Positions 26,736-36,434 are shown, counted from the first letter of the stretch. The stretch: DNA of 51,758 nucleotides from Rothia gullae (GCF_024294905.1 NZ_JANCOC010000008.1:1-51758); one strand, 5' to 3'. Notes: generated by a model from the letters alone, not told the origin. Numbers and translations: made by a program.

Positions 26736-29700
26736 ATGACCGACGCACTCTCCCACTTCTCCGCCCCCGTACGCGACTGGTTCCGCGCCACCTTCAGCGC
26801 ACCCACCGCCGCCCAAGAAGGCGCCTGGGAGAGCATCCGCAACGGCAACAACACCCTCATCATCGCCCCCACCGGCTCCGGCAAAACCCTCGCCGCCTTC
26901 CTCTGGGCACTCGACGCCCTGCACCGCGAATACGAAGCCGGAACCGCGGGCGGCACGCGCATCCTCTACATCTCGCCCCTCAAAGCACTCGGCGCCGACG
27001 TCGAACGCAACCTGCGCGCACCGCTGACCGGAATCACGCGCCTGAGCGAAAACAACACGGGCGAACCGAACATCAGCGTGGGCGTGCGCAGCGGCGACAC
27101 CCCCGCACGCGAACGCCGCCAACTCATCAGCAACCCGCCCGACATTCTCATCACCACCCCCGAATCCCTCTACCTCATGCTCACCAGCGCTGCCCGCAAC
27201 ACCCTCGCAGGCATCACTACCGTGATCGTGGACGAGATTCACAACCTCGCCGCCACCAAACGCGGCGCACACCTGGCGGTCTCCCTCGAACGCCTCGACG
27301 CACTCCTCGAAAAGCCCGCACAGCGCATTGGACTCTCCGCAACCGTCGAAAACCCGGAGGCGGTCGCCCGGTTCCTCGGCGGCGTTCAGCCGGTAACCAT
27401 CATGAGCCGTCCAGTTGCCAAAGAATGGGACCTGCGCCTGAGCGTGCCCGTACCCGATATGGCGGCACTTGGAGGCGCCAACGACTACGGGCAAGGACTC
27501 CACGCCCCATCAGAGTATGTCCCCTTAGAATATGCACCCTCGGAGGTGCCAGGCGGCGGGACTACGCACTCCGCTTCTGCCGGCTCGCCGCAGGGCACGG
27601 CACAGCCTATCTCTAGTGCCGTAGACATCCCGGCAAACGCACCCTACACACTGGAAGATGCCATTGGCGTATTCCCCGGGCAGAAAACCGGGCAAGTAAA
27701 CCCGGCGCAGGAACCCGCGCAAGAAACCGGGCAAGTAAACCCGGTGCGACAGGGCGATAACACCGCGCCCAAAAATACACTCACCATCCCGGAAGGGGCA
27801 CAGCATGAGGGGGCACTGCACGAAAAGGCACTGCGATACGCCCCCGATAGTGAGCGCCCCGAGACCTCCATCTGGCCGCGCGTGCAGGAGCGTATTGTCG
27901 ACCATATTGAGAACAACCGTTCTACAATTGTTTTCGTTAACTCGCGTGGACTAGCGGAAAAGCTCACCGCAGCACTCAACGATATTCACCTGCGACGCAT
28001 CCTCGCAAAGCAGGGAATCGACCCCGAAGACTACGCGGCAGGCATCTGCGACATCGCCGAAGTGCCGCCGCTCGCCCGCGCGCACCACGGCTCCGTGTCC
28101 AAGGAACAGCGCACCCTCATCGAGGAGGCGCTCAAGGGTGGAACCCTACGCTGCGTGGTCGCCACCAGTTCCCTGGAGCTGGGTATCGACATGGGTCACG
28201 TGGACCTCGTAATCCAGGTGGCGGCCCCTCCCTCAGTTGCCTCCGCACTGCAGCGCGTGGGTCGCGCCGGACACCGCGTGGGCGAAATTTCGCGCGGATT
28301 CTTCTACCCCAAGCACCGCGGCGACCTGCTCGGCGCAACCGTCACCCTCGCCGGAATGCGCAGCGGAACCCTCGAGCCGCTTGCCGTCCCCACCAACCCC
28401 CTGGATGTACTCGCACAGCAGACCGTCGCCGCCTGCGCATTGGGCCCCATCAGCGTGGACTCCTGGTACGAGGCGCTACGCCGCAGCGCACCCTACGCCG
28501 ACCTGCCGCGCACCCTCTTCGACTCCGTACTCGAAATGCTCGCCGGACGCTACCCTTCCGACGAATTCGCCGAACTGCGCCCGCGCATCATCTGGGATCG
28601 CACCCCCACCGAACAGGCGCCCTCCGGCAGTATTGAGGGCCGCCCGGGTGCGCAACGCCTCGCCGTCACCAGTGGCGGCACGATTCCCGACCGCGGTCTC
28701 TTCCCCGTCTACCTGGTCAGCGGCGATGAAGAGCGCGGCCCCAAGCGTGTGGGTGAGCTCGACGAAGAAATGGTGTACGAATCCCGTGCTGGCGAGGTCA
28801 TCACCCTCGGCGCGAGCAGTTGGCGTATTGAAGAAATTACGCACGACGCGGTGCGGGTCTCCCCCGCGCCCGGTCAGCCCGCGCGCCTGCCTTTCTGGCA
28901 CGGCGACCGCATGGGCCGCCCCTACGCCCTGGGCGTGCAGACGGGTGCGTTCACGCGCGCCCTCTCCAGTCTGGACGCAACCGATAGCACCGCCGCCCGC
29001 CAGCAGCTCGAACAGCTCGGACTGGACACTTGGGCGGTCGATAACCTGCTTGCCTACCTGCGTGAGCAGCGCGAATCCACCGGGGCGGTCCCTTCCGACA
29101 CTCGCATGATTGTGGAGCGGCACCGCGACGAACTGGGCGATTGGCGCGTGGTCCTACACTCACCGCTCGGCTACGGGGTGCACGCACCCTGGGCGCTGGC
29201 GGTGCGCGCCCGCATTGAGGAGCGGTACGGAGTGGACGCCTCCGTCATGGCGAGTGATGACGGCTTGATTCTGCGCCTGCCCGCTATGGAGGATGTGCCG
29301 CCCGGCGCTGACCTATTCCTCTTCGACCCGGACGAGCTGGAGGCGATTGTCACCGAACGCGTGGGCGATTCGGCGCTTTTTGCGTCGCGGTTCCGTGAGA
29401 ATGCGGCACGTGCCCTGCTATTGCCGCGCCGTGATCCAGGTAAGCGCACCCCGCTGTGGCAGCAGCGTCAGCGTGCGGCGCAGCTGCTGGATGTGGCGCG
29501 TAAATACCCTGATTTTCCGGTGCTTTTGGAGACGGCACGCGAGTGTCTGCAGGATGTGTACGATGTTCCGGCGCTGGTTCAGGTGCACCGTTCGTTGCAG
29601 TCTCGGGCGGTGTCCATGCTGGAGGTTGAGACGAACGACCCTTCGCCTTTTGCGCGCACCCTGCTCTTTGAGTACGTTGCCGAGCACCTCTACGACGGCG

Positions 29701-32354
29701 ATGCGCCCGCCGCCGAACGTCGTGCTGCCGCGCTGTCGCTGGACCCGGCACTGCTGGCTGAGTTGCTGGGGTCGAGCGGTCTGCGCGACCTGCTGGATCC
29801 GGCGGTTCTGGTGCAGACTCAGCAGCGTCTGCAGCGCACGGGTGAGCGTTACCGCGCCTGCGGTATGGAGGGCGCGGCGGATCTTTTGCGTCAGCTGGGT
29901 CCGTTGAGCGCGCGGGAGTTGAGTCTGCGCTTGCGGGCTGAAAACCCGCGGGCTGAATCTGCGGCACACGGTTCTCAGGATTTCGGCGAGTCCGAGGACT
30001 CTGAAAACTACGGCGAGGAGTACGGCGAGGAGTACGGCGAGGAGTACGGCACGCACGCCAGCACAACTGAGGCGCGCACCCTGGCGGAAGAGCTGGTGCG
30101 CTCGCGCCGCGCGTTCTCGTTCCTGGGAGCTGCCGATGGTTCCGCCGAGCCGCAGCTGTACTATGCGGTGGTTGAGGATGCCGCGCGTCTGCGCGATGGG
30201 CTGGGCATTATGCCCGCCGCGGCGCTTCCTACTGCTCTGTTGGAGCCGGTCGCGGAGCCTTTGGAGGATCTGGTTTCTCGCTATGCGCGCACCCATATTC
30301 CCTTCACGGCGCAGCAGGCGGCGGAACATTTTTCACGCCTGACCCCGACGGGTGTGGGCATGCTGACTCCGGTGTTGCAGCGTCTTCAGCAGCAGCGCCG
30401 CCTGAGTTCCGGCGAGTTCCTGCCCGAGGTGTTGCGTGCCTTAGGGTCTGCCGGTGTTGAGTGGGTGGATGCGCAGGTTTTGCGCACGATTCGTGCCCGT
30501 TCTCTGGCGGCGTTGCGTGAGGAGATTGAGCCGGTATCGGCGCAGGTCTATGGCGTATTCCTACCCTCGTGGCAGAACGTTCGTTCTTTATCCGTGCGGG
30601 TTACGCAGACCCTGCCGGAGGCGAGCGCCTACGGTGCGTTCATGACCTCCCGCCGCACCGCCACGGTGGTGGGCGAGAGGGTGGCGCCCCTCGGCACAGC
30701 GGCACCCAACCCGATGACGCTCAACCCGTTGGCTGAGCACGGCGCAGAACGTACGGGACAAGGTTCCGCCTCCGCCACGGAGGATCTGCTCACCGCCATC
30801 GACCAGCTGGCGGGCGTGCGCGTACCTGCTTCCGCGCTGGAGACGCTGATTCTTCCGGCGCGCGTGCCCGGCTACCAGCCGCACATGCTGGACGAGCTTA
30901 TGGCGAGCGGCAAAGTGTTCTTCACCGGCGCCGGGCAGCTCGGCGGCGGCAACGCCCAGAAGTCTGACGGCTGGATTCGCCTGCATTTGAGCGAGAGTTC
31001 CTCGCTGACCCTGGGTGAGCTGACCACAGGCAAGGACTACCCGGAGCAGCTGTTGCGCGCGGAGAACCCGGAGCTCTGGGAGGCACTACAGGCTCCGGGC
31101 ACGCTCGAGCACGCCATCTATGAGGCGCTGGCTCACGGCGGTCTGTTCGTGCCGGCGCTACGTGAGCGGGTAGCGCAGCTGATGAGCGCGGCGGCACCTG
31201 CCGGTCAGGTGGTGACTTTCCCGGATGCGGCGCAAGTTTCGGCGGAGCTGTGGCGCCTGGTATGGGCTGGTGTGGTGACGAACGATAGTTTCGCGCCGGT
31301 TCGGGCGATGCTTGCGGGTGTCCGCAGTGCGCATCCGACTCCGGCTGCCCCTGCGCGTCTGTCGCGGGTGGGTCGCCGCGGTGCGGGTCGTATTGCGGCG
31401 GCGCGCGCCTCCATGGGTAACGGCATGGCGGGCGGCTACGGCGCTGATGGCTATAGTTCCAGCGGCTACTCTGCACCTGCCGCCGGGCTCGGTCTGCGTT
31501 CCCTGCGCGGCGGGTTCCATGGCGCCGCTCCCACTGTTGCCCCGCAGGATAGCGGTCGCTTCTCACGTGTGGACACGCTGTTGCAGGAGCCGGTGGAAGC
31601 GACGGTTGCGGCGCTCGCACGTGCCGACCTGCTGCTGGACCGCTACGGTGTGCTGACTCGCGGGTGCCTGCAGGTGGAGGATTCTGCCGGCGGGTTCTCG
31701 CAGCTGTACCGAATCTATTCGGCGGCTGAGGATCGTGCGCTGGTGCGTCGCGGCTACTTTATTGAGGGTTTGGGTGCGGCGCAGTTTGCCGCCCCCGCGA
31801 CGGTGGACCTGCTGCGTTCTACCGCCGATAGCCTCAGTATTCCCGCAGGTCCACAGGATTTTGGTGCGAGCGCCTACACGCCGCAGCGTACCGATACGGA
31901 GCGTGTGTACGGCACGTTCACGGTGACCCTATTGGCGGCGACCGACCCGGCGAACCCGTACGGTGCGGCGCTGAGCTGGCCCGCGATTCCCTCCTTTGCG
32001 CACGAGGGCACCGTGAAGCACCGCCCGGCACGCAAGGCGGGTGCCTGCGTGCTGCTGGTGGACGGCGCACCGGTGCTCTATGTGGAGCGTGGCGCGAAGA
32101 CCCTGCTGGCTTTCACCACAGACCCGGTACTTCTGGAGGCGGCGGCCCCCGCCCTGGCGCGCCTGGTGTCCGCCGGTGGGGCGGAGAAGATTTCGGTGGA
32201 GAAGGTCAACGATGTGGAGCTTTTGGGTACCCACACGGTGAGTACTCCCGGCGGCGAGGTTGTGGAGCATCCGGTGGAGGCGCTGCGTGCGGCGCTGCAG
32301 GCGCAGGGTTTCTACGCAACGGTTCGTGGCCTGTCGCTACGCCGTTCCTTTTAG
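26736..32354 (+). CDS. lhr: Lhr-type ATP-dependent superfamily 2 helicase (long form)
   Basis: Lhr is a large 3'-5' DNA helicase linked to DNA repair. The protein is 1872 aa, longer than the usual 1500-1600. Helicase motifs: Walker A APTGSGKT (44-51), DEIH (166-169), SAT (201-203), HHGSVSKEQR, and the VATSSLELGIDMG and QRVGRAGHR motifs V and VI. Winged-helix and Lhr-specific C-terminal domains follow. Unusual insertions: a ~130-residue low-complexity stretch between the two RecA domains (about 245-375) with a repeated GQVNP motif, an acidic EEYG triplet repeat near DNA position 30009-30050, and a Gly/Tyr-rich patch near 31415-31480. I choose ATG 26736, because the open frame upstream overlaps the divergent nitroreductase gene. 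Confidence 0.92.
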   Translation: MTDALSHFSAPVRDWFRATFSAPTAAQEGAWESIRNGNNTLIIAPTGSGKTLAAFLWALDALHREYEAGTAGGTRILYISPLKALGADVERNLRAPLTGITRLSENNTGEPNISVGVRSGDTPARERRQLISNPPDILITTPESLYLMLTSAARNTLAGITTVIVDEIHNLAATKRGAHLAVSLERLDALLEKPAQRIGLSATVENPEAVARFLGGVQPVTIMSRPVAKEWDLRLSVPVPDMAALGGANDYGQGLHAPSEYVPLEYAPSEVPGGGTTHSASAGSPQGTAQPISSAVDIPANAPYTLEDAIGVFPGQKTGQVNPAQEPAQETGQVNPVRQGDNTAPKNTLTIPEGAQHEGALHEKALRYAPDSERPETSIWPRVQERIVDHIENNRSTIVFVNSRGLAEKLTAALNDIHLRRILAKQGIDPEDYAAGICDIAEVPPLARAHHGSVSKEQRTLIEEALKGGTLRCVVATSSLELGIDMGHVDLVIQVAAPPSVASALQRVGRAGHRVGEISRGFFYPKHRGDLLGATVTLAGMRSGTLEPLAVPTNPLDVLAQQTVAACALGPISVDSWYEALRRSAPYADLPRTLFDSVLEMLAGRYPSDEFAELRPRIIWDRTPTEQAPSGSIEGRPGAQRLAVTSGGTIPDRGLFPVYLVSGDEERGPKRVGELDEEMVYESRAGEVITLGASSWRIEEITHDAVRVSPAPGQPARLPFWHGDRMGRPYALGVQTGAFTRALSSLDATDSTAARQQLEQLGLDTWAVDNLLAYLREQRESTGAVPSDTRMIVERHRDELGDWRVVLHSPLGYGVHAPWALAVRARIEERYGVDASVMASDDGLILRLPAMEDVPPGADLFLFDPDELEAIVTERVGDSALFASRFRENAARALLLPRRDPGKRTPLWQQRQRAAQLLDVARKYPDFPVLLETARECLQDVYDVPALVQVHRSLQSRAVSMLEVETNDPSPFARTLLFEYVAEHLYDGDAPAAERRAAALSLDPALLAELLGSSGLRDLLDPAVLVQTQQRLQRTGERYRACGMEGAADLLRQLGPLSARELSLRLRAENPRAESAAHGSQDFGESEDSENYGEEYGEEYGEEYGTHASTTEARTLAEELVRSRRAFSFLGAADGSAEPQLYYAVVEDAARLRDGLGIMPAAALPTALLEPVAEPLEDLVSRYARTHIPFTAQQAAEHFSRLTPTGVGMLTPVLQRLQQQRRLSSGEFLPEVLRALGSAGVEWVDAQVLRTIRARSLAALREEIEPVSAQVYGVFLPSWQNVRSLSVRVTQTLPEASAYGAFMTSRRTATVVGERVAPLGTAAPNPMTLNPLAEHGAERTGQGSASATEDLLTAIDQLAGVRVPASALETLILPARVPGYQPHMLDELMASGKVFFTGAGQLGGGNAQKSDGWIRLHLSESSSLTLGELTTGKDYPEQLLRAENPELWEALQAPGTLEHAIYEALAHGGLFVPALRERVAQLMSAAAPAGQVVTFPDAAQVSAELWRLVWAGVVTNDSFAPVRAMLAGVRSAHPTPAAPARLSRVGRRGAGRIAAARASMGNGMAGGYGADGYSSSGYSAPAAGLGLRSLRGGFHGAAPTVAPQDSGRFSRVDTLLQEPVEATVAALARADLLLDRYGVLTRGCLQVEDSAGGFSQLYRIYSAAEDRALVRRGYFIEGLGAAQFAAPATVDLLRSTADSLSIPAGPQDFGASAYTPQRTDTERVYGTFTVTLLAATDPANPYGAALSWPAIPSFAHEGTVKHRPARKAGACVLLVDGAPVLYVERGAKTLLAFTTDPVLLEAAAPALARLVSAGGAEKISVEKVNDVELLGTHTVSTPGGEVVEHPVEALRAALQAQGFYATVRGLSLRRSF
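30009..30050 (+). repeat. 12-bp tandem repeat inside lhr
   Basis: Three copies of TACGGCGAGGAG plus half a copy encode a repeated Tyr-Gly-Glu-Glu. The unit length is a multiple of three, so copy-number change would keep the frame. Confidence 0.9.
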
Positions 32355-32414
32355 ACTGGGCAGAACCTCAAGCTTAGCCTCAGATTAAATTATTTCTTCA
32401 ACCTCAACTTGAGC

Positions 32415-32462
32415 ATCATAATGCCCCGCACCCTCACGGAAGGGGGTACGGGGCATTATGAT
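32415..32462. terminator. Bidirectional terminator between lhr and tetR
   Basis: Outer arms ATCATAATGCCCCG and CGGGGCATTATGAT plus an inner ACCCTC/GGGGGT helix give a stem of about 20 bp. It lies between two convergent genes. Confidence 0.8.
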
Positions 32463-32622
32463 TCCCTACTCACGAACCGGGTGGTGTTCCCGGAGTCCAC
32501 CACGTCGCAAGCGGCGTAGCGGAGGAATAACCGCCCGGATGTCCACGGCGCCTTCGCCCTGGAGCACATAACCAAACATCGGAGCGGGAAGTCCTGTGTT
32601 GACCTGTCACCTCTTGAGGCGG

Positions 32623-33312
32623 CTAGTAGCCGCCGGTGAGAGTATCCACGACACCCAGGCACAGGTCGATAGCTTCTTCAAGCCCGAGCCCGCGGGAGCG
32701 AACGGTGCGCCGATTGCGGGGGTTGAGCTGCACGACATGCAGGGCGAAGTAGTCGACGAGCTGCAACCAGCCTCCGAGGATGACGCGGGTGCGGTCATTA
32801 ATCGGCATGCCGGTGCGTTCAAGCATCCATTCGAGGTAGTCGGTGGGGTTGTTCGGGAAGTCCTCTCCACCGGGGGTGGGGACACCGGCTACGACGAGGA
32901 AATAGGTGCGCAACTCCCTGCGGAGTGCTTCCTCGGGGTTTTCGTGATGCTCGCCGAGAGCCTCAAGGACTGCGTTGGCTTCGCGTCGGGTGACAGCTGC
33001 CGCCAGGGATTCCTTGCCGGGGAAGTAGTGGTAGAGCAGGGCGCGGGTAATGCCTGCGTCGCGGGCGATAGCACTCATGGAGGCACCGAGCACGCCGCGA
33101 CGAGTGAAATGTTCTGCAGCGATTTTCAGAATTTGCTCTTCGCGTTCGTGCGGCTCCATGCGCAGGGCACCGGTGCGAGGCTCCGCATTCTTCTGTGAAT
33201 GTTCCATAACCTCTCCTATCGCATTTTCCGGCGCTTTGGAATTGTCCGATTGCACCGCTGTATTTGGGGGTGTTCTTTTACCCTCTGCACCCTTGCGCTG
33301 TTTCTGTCCCAT
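32623..33312 (-). CDS. TetR family transcriptional regulator
   Basis: The helix-turn-helix is at MSAIARDAGITRALLYHYFPGKESL, preceded by ILKIAAEHFTRRG. The ligand domain follows and ends in DLCLGVVDTLTGGY. Two starts are plausible: ATG 33312 (229 aa, GAAGGGG upstream, long basic disordered tail) and ATG 33207 (194 aa, AGGAGAGG upstream). Just before the first start is the dyad GTTCGA-AATA-TCGAAC (33325-33340), in the position expected for self-repression, and TACGAT further upstream could be the -10 box. The target genes are unknown; the neighbours on the minus strand give no hint. Confidence 0.85.
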   Translation of the reverse strand: MGQKQRKGAEGKRTPPNTAVQSDNSKAPENAIGEVMEHSQKNAEPRTGALRMEPHEREEQILKIAAEHFTRRGVLGASMSAIARDAGITRALLYHYFPGKESLAAAVTRREANAVLEALGEHHENPEEALRRELRTYFLVVAGVPTPGGEDFPNNPTDYLEWMLERTGMPINDRTRVILGGWLQLVDYFALHVVQLNPRNRRTVRSRGLGLEEAIDLCLGVVDTLTGGY

Positions 33313-33324
33313 TTCGACCCCTTC

Positions 33325-33340
33325 GTTCGAAATATCGAAC
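33325..33340. promoter_or_regulatory. Candidate TetR operator
   Basis: A perfect 6-bp inverted repeat with a 4-nt spacer (GTTCGA-AATA-TCGAAC) lies directly upstream of the tetR start, a typical site for autoregulation. Confidence 0.5.
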
Positions 33341-33769
33341 TTCTGTGTCTTAATCGTACCGCTATAACGCTACTTTCAGCCTTTATTAAAGTGTTTATGA
33401 CGTAGGGTGCCCAGGTTAGCATGTCTTTAATTACTTTACATCTTTTATACTTAGAAAAACCAAAGGGGCTAAATTGAGGGTTATTGATTTATGATTTGAC
33501 AGCATTTTCGAAAATACCGCACTTAAACGCTGTTTTTTGTAAAATTAATGTAATTTTTTTAAATTAAATGTCCAATAATTTCAAAAATTTTGTGAAGTTT
33601 TCGTTTTCTGTTCCACGTATTTACACAAACATTCATGAGTGTCAGACAAAACTGTCTTCTGCAACCCCACACCAAGCCCACGACAATATTTCTAGCCGCC
33701 TCATCCGGCAGGTGGTCCGGCTCAGCTTACCTCGATCCTAACCCCGCTCAGGTGATAGGGTTCAGGCGG

Positions 33770-33775
33770 TAGAGT
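33770..33775 (+). promoter_or_regulatory. -10 box for the leaderless RluA-like gene
   Basis: TAGAGT lies 6 nt before the ATG at 33782, with no ribosome binding site between, predicting a leaderless mRNA. Confidence 0.55.
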
Positions 33776-33781
33776 AGAGCC

Positions 33782-34927
33782 ATGCCCGCACAGAACACCG
33801 CACGCCCCGATACACAGCAGGGAATACAGTCCGCTTATCAGGCAAAGCCTGCACGCCGCACGCATCGCCGTCTGCTGACCCCTCCGCTGGCTCAGAAGAA
33901 TGGCATCGACCCGATTCCGCTGATCCTGCCGCTCTTGGAGGAGCTCCCCGCCGAGCTCACCCCGAACAAAACCGCACCGAACAATACGGCTCCGGCAACC
34001 ATTGCAGATTACCTGATTGCGCGCTTCTACCCGAACGACCCGCAGATTATTCACGCCCGCTTCAACACCGGTGAGGTGCGCCTGGATGACGGCACGATTC
34101 TGACCGGCGATAGCCCCTATATGCCGGGCGAGCGCATCTGGTACTTCCGTGAGCTTGCCGATGAGCCGCAGCTACACGCCGACATGCCGGTGCTCTATGA
34201 GGATGAGCACGTGCTGGCAATTGATAAGCCGCATTTTCTGCCGACCACTCCGCGCGGTTCCTATATTGCACAGACCGCGCTGACCAAGCTGCGGGTGCGT
34301 GAGCAGAACCCGCTGCTGATTCCGATTCACCGCCTGGATCGCCCAACCGCGGGCGTGCTGCTTTTTGCTAAGACGGTGGATGCACGCCGCCCCTTCCAGA
34401 TGATGTTTCAGTACCGTCAGGTGTCGAAGACTTACCGTGCCGTGGCGCCGGTTCCTGCCGATGCCGCCGCCACCGAGCAGGCGTTAAGTGCGGAGGGACT
34501 GCAGGTGCGTTCGCATATTCAGAAGATTCGTGATCAGCTGCAGGTTCAGCAGCTTTCTGAGCAAGAGTGCGCGGTGCAGAGTGTGGAGCCGAATACGCTG
34601 ACGACCGTGAAGATTCTGCGGACTTTCACCCCGAGTGCGCAGGCGGTTGAGGGGTGGCGTGCCGAGCCTACGCTGAACAAAAAACGAGAATGGGCGCTCT
34701 ATGATTTGGCGCCTCACACCGGCAAGACGCACCAGCTGCGGGCGCACCTGAACCTTTTGGGTTCCCCCATTCTGGGCGATGTGCTCTATCCGCAGGTGCT
34801 ACCCGACGGGCCAGACCGCCCGGACTACCCACTGCAGCTGCTGGCGTACAGTCTGCACTTTGAGCACCCCGTCACCGGCAAACCGGTGGATATATACAGC
34901 GGACGTTCGCTGACTGCCGCCGCCTAA
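33782..34927 (+). CDS. RluA family RNA pseudouridine synthase
   Basis: This enzyme isomerises uridine to pseudouridine in rRNA or tRNA. The 381-aa protein has an N-terminal extension (1-70), a region resembling the S4 RNA-binding domain (about 70-125), and the catalytic domain with the Asp nucleophile D186 in HRLDRPTAGVLLFAK, then YRQVSKTYRA and the terminal PHTGKTHQLRAHL. The motif set is that of the RluA/RluC/RluD group; the target base cannot be told. Start codon choice rests on the predicted leaderless promoter. It is followed by the GH76 gene after about 160 nt. Confidence 0.9.
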   Translation: MPAQNTARPDTQQGIQSAYQAKPARRTHRRLLTPPLAQKNGIDPIPLILPLLEELPAELTPNKTAPNNTAPATIADYLIARFYPNDPQIIHARFNTGEVRLDDGTILTGDSPYMPGERIWYFRELADEPQLHADMPVLYEDEHVLAIDKPHFLPTTPRGSYIAQTALTKLRVREQNPLLIPIHRLDRPTAGVLLFAKTVDARRPFQMMFQYRQVSKTYRAVAPVPADAAATEQALSAEGLQVRSHIQKIRDQLQVQQLSEQECAVQSVEPNTLTTVKILRTFTPSAQAVEGWRAEPTLNKKREWALYDLAPHTGKTHQLRAHLNLLGSPILGDVLYPQVLPDGPDRPDYPLQLLAYSLHFEHPVTGKPVDIYSGRSLTAAA

Positions 34928-35090
34928 CCAGTTTTTGAGTGGCGTTCACCCCGTTCCCTGCGGTGCATTTTCTCGGCGGGCTCTCGAAAAGGGATCACAT
35001 CCGAGAGTCCGCCCAGAGTACTCGGGCGTTCAGAGGGCAAAAAGTGGGATAATTTCAGACGTAATACTTCACCGCAACTACAGAGGGTCC

Positions 35091-36353
35091 ATGAATTCCC
35101 AGCCGTCTTCCCACAACGAACAGTCTCTGGAGTCGATGAGCGAGTACGCCCAGCGCACCTCCTCGCACGCCGCTGCCGCAGCCGACAGCATCAGCGACAC
35201 CTTCGTGCACCGCATCCTCGGTGTTCCCGGCACCCTCATCGGTTCCGTGCAGGTTCCCGACCCGCGCCCGCTGAGCCAGCGCCTGAACATTTGGCACTAC
35301 TGGTGGCAGGCGCACCTGCTGGACTGTGTGATTGACGCCGGTCAGCGTCACCTGCGCGAGGGCGATATCGCTACCGCCCAGGAGGAGCTGCACCGCGCCC
35401 GCGCACTATTGCGCGGCATTAACGTACGTAATTACGGCCGCTTCGCGAACGACTACTTTGACGACATGGCGTGGCTGACCCTCGCGGTGGGCCGCATGAA
35501 CTCCTTCTGCATTGAACTGACCGGCGCGAATGATGTTGCCGCCCAGGATGCTGGCGTAGCTCTCTTCGAGCAGTTGGCGAAGGGTCTCTCCCCGGTAGGT
35601 GGCATGAGTTGGCACAAGTCCAAGCGTGATTTTGTGAATGCTGCGGCAACCGCCCCTACTGCTCTGGCGTATGCGCGTGCGGGCGACCCGAAGACTGCCG
35701 CCGCGCTCATGGAGTGGATGAACGAAACCCTCTGGGATGCAGAACGTTCGCTCTATATTGACGGCGTGAACGTGCGCGGTGACGAGTACGAGTACGAGCA
35801 CGGCGAATTCACCTATAACCAGGGAACCGCCCTGGGCGCGCTGCTGAGTTTGGCGGCATCCGGTGTGCCCTGCGAGGTGGATCCCGCCGAGCGCGCCGAG
35901 CGCCTCATCATCGGCATCGTCAAGCACATGACCGAAGAGGTGGAGTTCCTTTCCGGTGCGCGCCGCCGCATCCTCATCTCTCACGGTGACGGCGACGGCG
36001 GCCTGTTCACCGGCATTCTCGTGCGTTACCTGGGCATGGCGGCGTCCTCGCCGCTGCTTAGTGATGAGGCGCGAGCGCTTGCCTCGACTCTGGTGTACTC
36101 GACCGCACGCGCCCTGTGGGAGGGTCGCCGCGAGTTCGACCCCAACCTGCCGATGAACGAGTACGGCATTAACCCGAATGAGATTCGCGGTAAGGCGCTA
36201 GTGCAGTTCTCCCCGCGGTTTACCGAGCCGATGAGCAAGGTTGTGAAGCCCGGCGCGCCGGTGGAGCTGTCCGCTCAGGTGCAGGCGTGGACTATTTTTG
36301 AGACGGCGGCGCGTCTGGCGCATGCGCGTCACCTCGCCCCCCACAATTTCTAA
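35091..36353 (+). CDS. Glycoside hydrolase family 76-like protein (alpha-1,6-mannanase type)
   Basis: GH76 enzymes cleave alpha-1,6-mannan. The catalytic Asp pair is D124-D125 in NDYFDDMAWLTLA, and EFTYNQGTALGALL is the second family signature; IWHYWWQAHLLDCVID starts the (alpha/alpha)6 barrel. The protein is 420 aa. Unlike typical mannanases it has no signal peptide: the N terminus is hydrophilic (MNSQPSSHNEQSLES), so it probably acts in the cytoplasm, perhaps on short oligosaccharides. ATG 35091 has GAGGG upstream and GATAAT (about 35048) as a -10 candidate. The open frame extends 52 codons upstream without support. Its stop codon lies in the first unit of a tandem repeat. Confidence 0.82.
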   Translation: MNSQPSSHNEQSLESMSEYAQRTSSHAAAAADSISDTFVHRILGVPGTLIGSVQVPDPRPLSQRLNIWHYWWQAHLLDCVIDAGQRHLREGDIATAQEELHRARALLRGINVRNYGRFANDYFDDMAWLTLAVGRMNSFCIELTGANDVAAQDAGVALFEQLAKGLSPVGGMSWHKSKRDFVNAAATAPTALAYARAGDPKTAAALMEWMNETLWDAERSLYIDGVNVRGDEYEYEHGEFTYNQGTALGALLSLAASGVPCEVDPAERAERLIIGIVKHMTEEVEFLSGARRRILISHGDGDGGLFTGILVRYLGMAASSPLLSDEARALASTLVYSTARALWEGRREFDPNLPMNEYGINPNEIRGKALVQFSPRFTEPMSKVVKPGAPVELSAQVQAWTIFETAARLAHARHLAPHNF

Positions 36354-36412
36354 AAGCACAGTTTCTAAAGCGGGGCTTCTAAGGCACAGTTTCTAAAGTA
36401 CGGTTTCTAAAC
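36347..36412 (+). repeat. Tandem repeat of a 14-nt unit after the GH76 gene
   Basis: Five imperfect units begin TTTCTAA (or CTTCTAA) at 36347, 36362, 36376, 36390 and 36404. The first unit contains the GH76 stop codon. The period is 14-15 nt. Confidence 0.85.
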
Positions 36413-36434
36413 CCTGCTTGCTGTTCTTTGCCCC

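Larger units (their letters stand above)
33313..33781. other. AT-rich intergenic region
   Basis: A gene-free stretch of 469 nt. About 33420-33620 is strikingly A/T-rich compared with the rest of the window. It includes TTGACA near 33497 but no matching -10 box at 17 nt. No tRNA, terminator or gene is seen in it. Confidence 0.5.

Noticed and set aside
36347..36412. Possible CRISPR array
   Set aside because: The units are 14 nt with no unique spacers, so this is a simple tandem repeat.
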